64,000 nt of DNA. It comes from an uncultured Acidobacteriota bacterium. GTDB lineage: Bacteria; Acidobacteriota; Terriglobia; Bryobacterales; Bryobacteraceae. The stretch covers positions 87,490 through 151,489 of the forward strand of contig CADECY010000009.1 of assembly GCA_902825945.1 (NCBI GenBank), in the 5' to 3' direction. Both the position numbers and the translations under genes were made by a program. Under the pieces are notes generated by a model. It saw only the letters and a program-made list of their open reading frames with translations. It did not search any database and was not told the DNA's origin. This document shows positions 40,155 through 48,528 of the stretch, in pieces (the stretch's first letter is position 1; every line of letters begins with the position of its first letter).

Positions 40155-40857
40155 TTATGCAGCACGGTAGTTTGTCCTCGCTTGCCAGGCGGCGAGAGCC
40201 AGCGACATCGAAAGGTCGCCGGTGTGCCGGCCCGCGCGCATTTCGAGTAGCTCGCGGCGGAGCGGGCGCGACGGCGGCCGTTCGTTCGAGATCGTGAGGA
40301 TCCGGTTCTGGAACATGATCTGGAGGTTGGAGGTGAGCGACGTCTTGGGTACGTGATTGGTGCCGTTGGTGTGGGTGGCGGCGTTGCCGGAGGTGATGGC
40401 AACACCGACGATGGACACGCCGAGTTTCGCCTTTCGGGTTGATCCATCACGGGCGCGCCGACACCGGTGGCGTCGACCACGAGAGTCGCGACACCGGAGC
40501 GGAGGGGCTCGCGCGGCATGAGTTGCTGGATGCGCCCGACGACCTTATCGTAGGGCGTCATCAGGGGGACTCGATCGAGCCAGCGGCAACGCAGAGAGGA
40601 GGCCGTGTTCCACTCATAGTTTCCGGATTCCTGCCGTTGGCGACCGAGCGGTATTCGAGGACCGCGATGGCGGTGTGGCCGCGGAACTCGCCGAGGTCGA
40701 AGCCGATGTAGTGGTGGAGCCGGGTGGTATTCGGCCAGAGCCCGGGTTGGGGCGACAGCGCGTGGACCTCGTCCGAGAACGCGCGAGCGAGATCGGCGGC
40801 GGCGTTTTGGCCAAGATCGGCGGGGTGTGTGGAGACGGAGACGAGTTCGTTGATCGA
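40155..40857 (-). pseudogene. Frameshifted phage-terminase-like (RNase H fold) protein
   Basis: Three collinear fragments in different frames recall the nuclease half of terminase large-subunit-like proteins. They are HHYIGFDLGEFRGHTAIAVL near 40.7 kb, TPYDKVVGRIQQLM with LVVDATGVGAPVMDQ near 40.5 kb, and KAKLGVSIVGVAITSGN with NHVPKTSLTSNLQIMF and RPLRRELLEMRAG in 40155-40418, ending in TAA. At least two frame changes separate them (near 40.6 and 40.43 kb), so no full protein can be made. No portal, capsid or integrase gene is nearby, so this is an isolated relic or a domesticated family that decayed. Confidence 0.7.
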
Positions 40858-40953
40858 GGCTCACCGAATCAACTCGCCATGGATCATCTCCGACAAATCC
40901 TTCCCGGCGCAGTTCGTCAAGCAAGCCGCCTATGAGTTAGGCAAACCGCTTTC

Positions 40954-41758
40954 GTGGAGCGAATTGCAGCAACCGTTTTTCGGTACGACCCAAACTCCCT
41001 AATACTAGGCAACACTTTCATCCGGGCTGGCCGGAATCGCGAAGCAGCCGGGGTATGCCGGAAAGCAGTCGAGATCCTCCGTCCGCTGGGTGAGCCGGAG
41101 GGGATCGCCTACAATGCCTGCCGCACGCGGATGATCGGATACGCGTATCTGGCCGAAGCCCTCGAGCCGGAGGTCGAGAAAGACGCATCCGCGCGGGCGG
41201 AGGCCGCCGAGGCGTTGCGCAGGGGCGCGGCTCTGGCCGAGTGCGGACTGCGGGACGATCCCGCGAATGTCCTCGCGATGGCGGATCTCACCAACATGCT
41301 GGTTCGTTGTAGGTAAGGGTGAGGCTGCACTTCGCGATTTCCGAAACGCAGCCGGAACGTTCGCGCGCGGTGGCGATGGCGAGACGGTGGAATGAGAAGG
41401 ATCGCTCCACGCAACCTCTCACGCTGTTGATCGAAGGCTTGACACAGTTGACGCAGGCCGAAGCCATGACGGGCGCAACACCGAGTGCGTTGGCTGCTGG
41501 GCGCGAGGCCGTGGATCTCGCGTCGCGCTGGCGCCGCGATGCCCCTCCGAACGGCAGACCGCCGTCCATTTGGCCGACGCGCAGCGTTGGTACGGGGTGG
41601 CCCTCGAACGGAACGGAGATCGCCCAGGCGCGGCGTCCCAGTACGCACAGGCCGAATGGCTGGCCGCCGAGGTCGTCCAACAGGCCCCCGCGGATGGACT
41701 CACGCGAAAGATGTTGAGCGAAATCCGGGACTTGCGGCGACAGACCGCGGGCCGGTAG
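40954..41758 (+). pseudogene. Frameshifted TPR-containing protein remnant
   Basis: Pieces of helical-repeat sequence continue across frame changes: ILGNTFIRAGRNREAAGVCR to DPANVLAMADLTNML in the first frame, then SALAAGREAVDLASRWRRDA, then LADAQRWYGVALERNGDRPG to KMLSEIRDLRRQTAGR in the last. This pattern is like the C-terminal TPR tail of acidobacterial Ser/Thr-kinase-TPR proteins, but no kinase domain is present. At least two indels break the frame. It is most likely non-functional. Confidence 0.6.
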
Positions 41759-41812
41759 AACATTTGCGCATTCTCCCGCCGGAATCCGTTATCCGGGTGG
41801 AGGACTTCTCTC

Positions 41813-42654
41813 TTGCGCAACAGAACTATCATCACGGCGCTGACCGTGGCGGCAGCCGCTCACGGCGCCTATTTGTACACCGACACCACAGTCGACACCA
41901 AAGCGGACGGCGGGCCGCGATGTTGCGACTCCGGCATCGGGACCACGGTGTCGAGTTCGTCGTGCTTCAGCACCGGAGGCGACCTATCGACTTCCGGTAA
42001 CGCGACTGCACCGGCGGCGTATGGCAAACTCGGTGTGGCAGCGGCCGCGCGGAACGTCTCGGGTTCGCCCGTGACCGCGCTCGGCTCGACAGGCTCCGCG
42101 GGAACCCGCGGGATCGCGACAGCCGAATTCGAAGACCGCACCACGTTCGGCTCGCCCACGGGCCTATCATCGAGCAGCCCGGCGAGTGGGCTCTTCACGC
42201 TTACACTCGGCGGCGCATTTTCCGGAAACGGATTCACCCTGGTGGGTGTCGATTTGAGGCCCCGGCTCTCGGAGCCAGCAATAGCTGCTCCTCCGGAGCC
42301 GAATTGATCGAATGCACCCTCCTGATCAACGGGACCGTTCAGTCTCTTCGTTCGGTGGTGATCCGCGCCAGTCTCGGAGTGACGATCGGCCAGGCAAGCA
42401 CCGGCACCGCACTCTACACCGAGCGCACTACATCCGGTGACTTCGCCCACACTCTGCTCCTGACGGAAATCGGCTTCTGCGTGAACGGAACGCCGCTCGC
42501 CCCGGGCGCGTTCAGCATCACGCCGGACTCCGGCACGCAGTACCCGTTGTCCAGCACTCCCCCGCCCACAGGCGCGGTTCCCGAACCGTCATCGATCGCA
42601 CTTTGCTCGGCGGGCGGGATTGCTCTACTGTTCAGCCGTAGACGGCGGCTCTGA
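41813..42654 (+). pseudogene. PEP-CTERM sorting-domain protein broken by a frameshift
   Basis: The N-terminal part (RTIITALTVAAAAHGAYLYT, a signal-like segment, then a low-complexity Ser/Thr/Ala/Gly region) runs in one frame to about 42250. A one-base change then moves the sense to a second frame reading APALGASNSCSSGAELIECT, TLLINGTVQ, and ending in a PEP-CTERM tail: VPEPSSIALC, a hydrophobic stretch and RRRRL. As a single gene it would encode about 280 residues of a secreted surface protein sorted by an exosortase. The 3' end overlaps the convergent MFS gene by 30 bases. A sequencing error rather than decay is possible. Confidence 0.65.
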
Positions 42655-43902
42655 ACGGTTCTGGGCCGCGGGCTTCCAGGTCAGCGGCTCCACCTTTCGC
42701 ACCAGCAGCCAATAGCAACCGGCTCCGGCTATGGCGACAATCGACGCGGCGGCGAATGCGGGTACGTAAGATCCTGTCCGCTCCACGGCGATTCCCGTGA
42801 GCCACGGTGAGACGACCCCGCCCAGATTGCCCACCGCGTTCTGGATACCGGTCCAGCGGCCAGCCGCTGCTGGACCGGCGAGCGTCTGCGTGACGGCCCA
42901 ACAGTTGGCGGTAAACATGCCGAGCGAGACATAGGCAGCCGTGAGCAACACGAGCGCCAGAGTCGAGTCCATCACGATCGATGCTGGCGCGAGAAACGCA
43001 CCCGTGGCGGCGAGACCGAGCATGAGGAACGTGCGCCGGATGCTCGTGACGCTGGCGCCGGCGGCGATCCGGCGATCCGAGTACCACGCGAATCCCATTG
43101 TCGAAAGTGCGAGCGCGATCAGTGGCAGCGAGCCCAGGATCGCGGTGCTCTTGAGGTCGAATCCGCGCCCTTTCGCCAGGTAGGTCGGCATCCAGGAGAG
43201 CAGGAAATACCAGACATACCCGAGCGTGAACATTCCGAGCGCGGTACCCCAGGCTTCGGTGCGCCGGAGAATTTCGCCGAACGGAACTGCGGTGCGCTCC
43301 GGCTCGCCACCGGCTGTCGAGGGGGCCTCCTCGCGATAGAGGGCGATCCACGCAGGCAGCCACAGCAGACTGACGCCACCCGCAACGAAGAACAGCGCGC
43401 GCCAGCCGTAATGCTCCACCATGAGTCCACCGAGAAGCGTACTCAAGGCGGGTCCGGCCTTGGTCGCCGCGTCGATCCAGGCATTGGCGACACCGCGCTT
43501 CTGTTCGGGGATTCCCCGCGCGAGAATCCTCGAGCACGCAGGATAGGCGACGCTCTCTCCGATTCCGAGCGCAAAGCGGCACGCCAGCAGACTAGCGAAT
43601 CCGAGCGCCCAGCCCGTCGCGATGGTCGCCAGCGCCCACACCAGAAATCCGAGACCGTAGACCCACTTCACTGGATAGCGATCCACGAGCCAACCAGCCG
43701 GGATCTGCCCGAGTGCGTACGTCCAGAAGAAGGCGGAGAAGAGGAGTCCGAGGTTAGATGGGCTGATCGAGAGATCGGTGGAGAGTACTGGGGCCGCGGC
43801 GCTCAGGCTGCCTCGGTCCAGATAGTTGAGAAACATCGACGACGCCAGCAGGATGAGGACTGGCGCGGCGGCACGGGACCGGCTCGGGGCGGCGGATGGC
43901 AC
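42625..43902 (-). CDS. MFS transporter, ACS-type (sugar acid/organic anion symporter)
   Basis: A 425-residue, 12-helix major facilitator. Signatures include FLNYLDRGSLSAAAPVLSTD at the first segment, GWLVDRYPVKWVYGLGFLVW (loop 2-3 motif), FALGIGESVAYPACSRIL, and a C-terminal half beginning after a central charged loop (EEAPSTAGGEPERTAV). Such ACS-family members usually import hexuronates, galactonate or other sugar acids with protons. It lies on the same strand as the GNAT and enolase-superfamily genes upstream, which fits sugar-acid catabolism. Confidence 0.88.
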   Translation of the reverse strand: MPSAAPSRSRAAAPVLILLASSMFLNYLDRGSLSAAAPVLSTDLSISPSNLGLLFSAFFWTYALGQIPAGWLVDRYPVKWVYGLGFLVWALATIATGWALGFASLLACRFALGIGESVAYPACSRILARGIPEQKRGVANAWIDAATKAGPALSTLLGGLMVEHYGWRALFFVAGGVSLLWLPAWIALYREEAPSTAGGEPERTAVPFGEILRRTEAWGTALGMFTLGYVWYFLLSWMPTYLAKGRGFDLKSTAILGSLPLIALALSTMGFAWYSDRRIAAGASVTSIRRTFLMLGLAATGAFLAPASIVMDSTLALVLLTAAYVSLGMFTANCWAVTQTLAGPAAAGRWTGIQNAVGNLGGVVSPWLTGIAVERTGSYVPAFAAASIVAIAGAGCYWLLVRKVEPLTWKPAAQNRSEPPSTAEQ

Positions 43903-43972
43903 CGAGCCATTGTAGAATGCGGGCGGCCGTTCACCGCATTCCGGGGCTGTACCGCCACCGAATTGGCAGGCG

Positions 43973-44452
43973 CTACAGCAGCCGCTCCACGATCACCACG
44001 TCACGCCACTGCCCGTCCAACTGGCCGTGCTTCTCGTACACGCCCACTTCCCGGAACCCGAGCGAACGGACCAGCGCTCGGCTGGCCCTGTTCTCCGGGA
44101 AGATGCGCGACACCAGCTTCCAGTAGCCCTCCGTGCGGGCTGCGTCGATGAGCGCCGAAAGAGCGAGTCTGCCCGCGCCCCGTCCTCGAGCTTCGCGGGC
44201 TACGTACACCGACGTTTCGGCGATTCCCGAGTAGCACGCGCGCGGGCGATATGAAAACGTGGCGGCGAACGCGACAACGCGTCCGTCCTCCTCCTCCACC
44301 ACGACCACCGGATGTTCACCGTCGAGCCAGCGCGCGATATCCATCCACGAACGCGGTGCGGTTTCGAACGTCGCGACGCGATCCTCGATCCCTTCGTTGT
44401 ATATGGCCGCGATTTCCGGCGTGTCCCCCAGAGTCGCGGCGCGCGCCGTCAG
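43973..44452 (-). CDS. GNAT N-acetyltransferase, Pat/Bar (phosphinothricin acetyltransferase)-like
   Basis: A protein of about 159 residues with the GNAT fold. The acetyl-CoA motif is VAREARGRGAGRLALSALID, and the C-terminus (SRIFPENRASRALVRSLGFR) is typical of the Pat/Bar subfamily, which acetylates glutamate analogues or other amines. The first ATG in frame (44344) would lose the conserved N-terminus, but the frame upstream reads AAIYNEGIEDRVATFETAPR, as expected for the family. No ATG/GTG/TTG precedes it; CTG 44452 has GGGG five bases upstream and is the likely start. It lies just after the enolase-superfamily gene. Confidence 0.78.
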   Translation of the reverse strand: MTARAATLGDTPEIAAIYNEGIEDRVATFETAPRSWMDIARWLDGEHPVVVVEEEDGRVVAFAATFSYRPRACYSGIAETSVYVAREARGRGAGRLALSALIDAARTEGYWKLVSRIFPENRASRALVRSLGFREVGVYEKHGQLDGQWRDVVIVERLL

Positions 44453-44453
44453 C

Positions 44454-45695
44454 TTATCCCCACCACGTTTCTCCCGTCGCCAAATGCGCGCGGACCACGT
44501 CTTCGTTCAGCACGATTCCGACTCCGGGCTTCTCCTGCACCTTGATGAATCCATCCCGGATATACGGGCCGTCGAGCACTAGCACCTTGTCCATCCAGTC
44601 GCCCTTGCCGGTGATGGTTTCGCAGTGGGTGAAGTCGCGAATCGAGGACGCCCATTGCGTGGTCGAGTAGGTGCAGACCTGGCTGCCCGTGTTGTGGGTA
44701 GCCATAGGAAGGCCGAAGACTTCGGCCATGTCGGCGATGCGTTTGGTCTCGAGGAATCCGCCCGAGTTGCGCAGATCGGGATGAAGAATGTCGCAGCCCG
44801 CGTTGACGATGAAGTCCTTGAATCCCTGCCGGCGGGTGAGGTTCTCGCCGGTGCAGATCGGCACCTTGGTCGATTCGCTGAGCCGCTTCCATGCGTCGGT
44901 GTACTCGACGTAGAGCGGATCCTCGAACCAGAACGGTTTCATGCCTTCCACCGCGTCCGCGATCTGGATCGAGGTGCGGAGATCGTACTCCCAGTGGCAG
45001 TGGACCATGATGTCGTGCTCGAAGCCGATCGCCTCGCGGCAGTTCTCGAACTGCTTCTGGATATTGATCAGTTCGCGCGTCGAAAGAACCTTGTTCGCTC
45101 CGTCGCGCAGCTTGTCGGAATCGGCCGAGTTGCGGCGGAATCCGAACTTGTGCGCCTGGAAGCCCGCCGGATTCTCCTTGCACGTGGCCGCCCATTCGCG
45201 GCACGATTCCTTGCTCATCATGTCGCGCGGCGCGGCGTGATCATATACTCGGACCTGGTCGCGGAACTTGCCGCCCAGCAGCTTGTAGGTAGGAACGCCG
45301 AGGAGCTTTCCGGCGAGATCCCACAATGCCATCTCGACTCCGCTGACCGCGCGCATCAGCGAATGCGCCGAGCCGTCGGTGCGGGTACCGAGGTTCGTGT
45401 AGATCGCATCGATCCCCAGGGGATCGAGCCCAATGATGGCCTTCGCGAGCACATGCACCTGTTCCTTCACGCCCGCACCCGGTGATCCGTAGGCTTCGCC
45501 GATTCCGAACGTGCCGTCGTCGGCAATGACTTTGCAAAGCGTGTAGTTGCGGTCCGGACCCTGCATGACCATCGTCTTGATGTCGCGCACCTTGTAGCGG
45601 CCTTTTTCGGCGGCGGCCATCGCATGGTACTGGCTGAGCCAAGCGCAGCCCGCGGCAGTGGCGGAGTGCTTGAGGAAATCGCGGCGGGAAAGCAT
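44454..45695 (-). CDS. Tat-exported mandelate racemase/muconate-lactonizing-type enolase-superfamily dehydratase
   Basis: A protein of about 413 residues. The start MLSRRDFLKHSATAAGCAWL is a clear twin-arginine signal. The capping domain is followed by the (beta/alpha)7-beta barrel with WALMDLAG-like VEMALWDLAGKLLGVP, AHKFGFRR, HDIMVHCHWEYDL, FWFEDPL with the metal glutamate, and THNTGSQVC with a barrel-end histidine. Sugar-acid dehydration is the common activity. An ATG further upstream (45734) would add 13 residues before the Tat motif and is less likely. Periplasmic location is unusual for the superfamily. An MFS permease and a GNAT gene lie downstream. Confidence 0.85.
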   Translation of the reverse strand: MLSRRDFLKHSATAAGCAWLSQYHAMAAAEKGRYKVRDIKTMVMQGPDRNYTLCKVIADDGTFGIGEAYGSPGAGVKEQVHVLAKAIIGLDPLGIDAIYTNLGTRTDGSAHSLMRAVSGVEMALWDLAGKLLGVPTYKLLGGKFRDQVRVYDHAAPRDMMSKESCREWAATCKENPAGFQAHKFGFRRNSADSDKLRDGANKVLSTRELINIQKQFENCREAIGFEHDIMVHCHWEYDLRTSIQIADAVEGMKPFWFEDPLYVEYTDAWKRLSESTKVPICTGENLTRRQGFKDFIVNAGCDILHPDLRNSGGFLETKRIADMAEVFGLPMATHNTGSQVCTYSTTQWASSIRDFTHCETITGKGDWMDKVLVLDGPYIRDGFIKVQEKPGVGIVLNEDVVRAHLATGETWWG

Positions 45696-45741
45696 GGGGT
45701 TTATTGTCGCACTCGCCGGCCCCGAGTTCCACACGCCGGGC

Positions 45742-45759
45742 CGGTACCGTACGGTACCG
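45742..45759. promoter_or_regulatory. Perfect 18-bp palindrome, candidate operator
   Basis: CGGTACCGTACGGTACCG reads the same on both strands. It sits in the divergent intergenic region between the Tat-exported dehydratase and the cytochrome gene, 46 bases from the former start and 54 from the latter, the usual place for a dimeric repressor site. It contains two GGTACC units. No regulator gene is adjacent. Confidence 0.55.
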
Positions 45760-45813
45760 CTGATTCATCCGTTCCAGGCGCGCTCAGCCTTACCTTGGAG
45801 GTCCGAGAGAGCC

Positions 45814-46587
45814 ATGACCGACTTGCTGCTGGGAGTTCTGTTCGCCGCCGTGCAACCGGAACTCGGCTCTTTGCGCCCTCAACCGATTCCCGACGCGCGC
45901 ATCCTCGAGGCCGATGGCTCAATCTCGAGCTTTCGCGGCAAGACCGCGGGAAAGGCTTTCGTGCTGCGCATCGACCCGGACACGGCGGCGCCCGCTGTGT
46001 CGGTCGCCCTTCATCCAGACCTCAACTGGCAACGCTGGCGGGCTGATGAAAGAGGAATCGCAGCACTGATACGGGACCTCGGCGAGCCCAATAGTGTCTA
46101 CTTCATCAATCGTGATGGCGAGGCGGTTTTCAAGGCTGGCGCGCGGCTCGATTCCGCGACGATGAAATCGATTCTCGACTATTGCGCGATGGCGCCCGTT
46201 TCGAAAGCGCGCGACTACTACTCCGGGCCCGCCCGGATGCGGGCCCATTTGGATGGGATCGATGCCCTGCTCGAGCCGTCCAGTGTGCGCTGCTCGAACT
46301 GCCATGGCGTCGATGCCGGCGGAATTCCGCGGGGCGTAATCAAGGGCACCAACATCCATTCGGCGTCGCTCGGAAACCGGCGCTCGGCAAGCGGCGCTTC
46401 ATGGTCATACGACGGGGCGAGGTTCTGTACCGCGGTGCGCAAGGGCATCGACGGCAGCGGGCGGATTCTCGAACCCGGGATGCCGCGTTACGACATCACC
46501 GATTCGCAATGCCGGTCGCTCTGGAACTACGTGACAGCGCTGCCCGGAGATTCGGAGCAACTGGTTTCCGGATTGCCTGGCAAGTAG
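45814..46587 (+). CDS. Exported protein with a C-terminal c-type heme domain
   Basis: A 257-residue protein. The start MTDLLLGVLFAAVQPELG is a short signal-like segment with a purine-rich stretch upstream; the frame is open further 5' across the divergent promoter but that part is not protein-like. Residues ~20-130 recall a redoxin-type fold (DARILEADGSISSFRGKTAG, SVYFINRDGEAVFKAGARLD) but carry no paired redox cysteines. The heme motif C160-S-N-C163-H164 opens a single-heme cytochrome domain that ends with a methionine-containing segment (ILEPGMPRYDITDSQC), a likely axial ligand. It is divergent from the dehydratase and convergent with the heptaheme cytochrome. Confidence 0.65.
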   Translation: MTDLLLGVLFAAVQPELGSLRPQPIPDARILEADGSISSFRGKTAGKAFVLRIDPDTAAPAVSVALHPDLNWQRWRADERGIAALIRDLGEPNSVYFINRDGEAVFKAGARLDSATMKSILDYCAMAPVSKARDYYSGPARMRAHLDGIDALLEPSSVRCSNCHGVDAGGIPRGVIKGTNIHSASLGNRRSASGASWSYDGARFCTAVRKGIDGSGRILEPGMPRYDITDSQCRSLWNYVTALPGDSEQLVSGLPGK

Positions 46588-46597
46588 CCGGAAACGA

Positions 46598-47758
46598 TCA
46601 CTCCACTCGCACGCCCGGGCCGAGCAGACGCATTGCTTCACGCCGATGACGCTCGTCGCGCGTACGTCCGAACAGCTCCGCATGAGCCAGTCCCATCTCG
46701 CGATCGCCAGCTTCTTCGGGCAAGAAGGGGCGCAGCTTCCACGGCCGGCCGGCGGCGCTGACACGCGGCGCGGCGGATGGGCGGCGCGGGATCGCATGAT
46801 CGGTGAAGACGCCATGGCCGCCCGCGTCGACGGCTTGCGAACGCGGCATGTGGCATGAGGCGCAATCGGGTCCGCGACGGCACGGGTCCGGCTGGTGGCA
46901 GGCGAGGCATTTCTCGCGGAACCACGCTGCAGGTTGCGCGGGCAGCCGGTGCGGATCGTGACAGGTGCCGCACCACAGCCGATCGCCCGAAGCCTGTTGG
47001 CAGCGGCTCTCGAGCAGCCGCTCCACGTGGCTGTTGGTCTCGAGCGGCCGGCCTCCTGGCGCCGTATCGAAGACGAAGTAGCTGACGAAACGCGAAAGCA
47101 GATCGCCCGCGCGATACTCGGCGAACTGTCGGCCCGGACGCGCGATTCGCGCCTCGCCGCTCAGGTGGCATTGGCGGCAGGTGTCGTCGCGCCGGCGCGC
47201 CTCGAGCCGTGCGGGGTTCACCATCGGAGACTTGCCGTTCGACGCGACATGCTCCGATCCGGCGCCATGGCAACGTTCGCACGCGACGCCACCTTGTTTG
47301 AACGGCGGATCGGTGTAACGGTTCCGCGTTCCGTACACCGGCGTGACTTGGCTCGCGTGACAGTACAGGCACGAAGGTTCGATGGCACGCGACCAGTCCG
47401 CCGTCCTGTCGCCTTGATAACCCGGCGACATATCCCAGCGCTTCTTTCGCGCATACCATGTCACCGGAGCCTCGAACAGCGAGCCCTCGTTTTCGACAAG
47501 GTAGCTGGTGCCCTCGGCGCCTGATCCGACGAACCATGCGAGCTTGCGCGGTACTCGGCCGGCGTCGCGCACCTCGCCTGTTTCGGTGACCTCGTATCGA
47601 ATTCCCGACGGTCCGTGCAGGAACGATCCGGGCGGGACCTTCTCCACGCGGCCCGAAGATCGCGCCATCGGCGTACTCGCGTAATCCCGCCAGATCGATG
47701 CATGACACGGTTGGCACGCGCCGTTCCCTACGAAGACAGCAGCGGCGAGCAGTAACAT
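46598..47758 (-). CDS. Heptaheme periplasmic c-type cytochrome
   Basis: A 386-residue exported protein with a short hydrophobic N-terminus (MLLLAAAVFVGNGA). Seven CxxCH heme motifs are present in order: CQPCH, CLYCH, CERCH, CRQCH, CGTCH, CLACH and CASCH. The spacing resembles cytochrome c554/nitrite-reductase-related multiheme proteins in which several hemes stack as an electron wire. The final ~100 residues are heme-free. The ATG overlaps the TPR gene stop (TGATG), so it is translationally coupled and the last gene of the second receptor cluster. The electron partner is unknown. Confidence 0.85.
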   Translation of the reverse strand: MLLLAAAVFVGNGACQPCHASIWRDYASTPMARSSGRVEKVPPGSFLHGPSGIRYEVTETGEVRDAGRVPRKLAWFVGSGAEGTSYLVENEGSLFEAPVTWYARKKRWDMSPGYQGDRTADWSRAIEPSCLYCHASQVTPVYGTRNRYTDPPFKQGGVACERCHGAGSEHVASNGKSPMVNPARLEARRRDDTCRQCHLSGEARIARPGRQFAEYRAGDLLSRFVSYFVFDTAPGGRPLETNSHVERLLESRCQQASGDRLWCGTCHDPHRLPAQPAAWFREKCLACHQPDPCRRGPDCASCHMPRSQAVDAGGHGVFTDHAIPRRPSAAPRVSAAGRPWKLRPFLPEEAGDREMGLAHAELFGRTRDERHRREAMRLLGPGVRVE

Positions 47759-48528
47759 CAGCGCACCAATCGCGGCGGAATCGCTTCCATGGCGCGGCGA
47801 TGTTGCGCCGCCTTCTCTGCCTGTCCGAGCTTTGCGTAGACTCGGGCGAGCAGATGATGAATCTGGCGATCGGTCACACCGGCCCCGGGAAGTCCGGCGG
47901 CGCGTTCGGCCGATCGCGCCGCTTCGGCGGGGTGGCCCGTTTCGGCGAGGACCCGCGCAAGTTCGTAGTGCGCCTCTCGCGATCGCGGATCGAGTTTCAG
48001 CGCCTCTTCCACACGTGCGCGGCTTTCGCCGAACCGGCCGAGCGTGAACAGGAATCGCGCGAAGGCGGTCAGCGTTTCGATGTTGCGCCGCCCGGTGGCG
48101 ATCTCGCGTGCCACCGCGCGCTGGTACCAGTGGAGCGCCTGTTCGGTATTCGCGAGCCCTTCGTGCGTCAACGCCAGGAACAGCATCGTGCGCGCGTCGT
48201 TCCCATCCAGCCGCGACGCCGATTCGAGTGCCGGCAGCGCGCGGGTGAAATCGTTCTCCGTATAGTGGCAGAACCCGAGCAGGAACCACGCGTTCGCCGA
48301 ACGCGGCGCGAGTTCCGTGGCGCGCGTGAACGCAGTGCCTGCCCGATCGGTATTCCCGGCGGCCATCGCGAGCCGCCCCTGTAACAAGAGCGCGGGAACC
48401 GATGAGGGATTCGCGGTCAACACCGGATCGAGAGCCGCCTGTGCTCCGGCAATGTCGCCTTTGGAAAGCAGCGCCTGCACCGCGGACAGATCCTGCGGAG
48501 CAAACAACAACGCCAATATGGCGATCAT
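47758..48528 (-). CDS. Exported TPR protein
   Basis: A 256-residue protein with a short hydrophobic start (MIAILALLFAPQDL) and about six TPR units, for example ALLLQGRLAMAAGNTDRAGT, AWFLLGFCHYTENDFTRALP and AHYELARVLAETGHPAEAAR. It is likely a periplasmic scaffold. It is coupled on both sides: its ATG lies inside the CRTAC1 gene end (overlap of four bases) and its stop overlaps the heptaheme cytochrome start. It is the counterpart of the larger TPR protein in the first cluster, less than half its length. Confidence 0.82.
   Translation of the reverse strand: MIAILALLFAPQDLSAVQALLSKGDIAGAQAALDPVLTANPSSVPALLLQGRLAMAAGNTDRAGTAFTRATELAPRSANAWFLLGFCHYTENDFTRALPALESASRLDGNDARTMLFLALTHEGLANTEQALHWYQRAVAREIATGRRNIETLTAFARFLFTLGRFGESRARVEEALKLDPRSREAHYELARVLAETGHPAEAARSAERAAGLPGAGVTDRQIHHLLARVYAKLGQAEKAAQHRRAMEAIPPRLVR

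Noticed and set aside
44454..44462. A DnaA-box-like TTATCCCCA
   Set aside because: It is a single near-match inside coding sequence with no cluster or AT-rich unwinding region, so it is not an origin.
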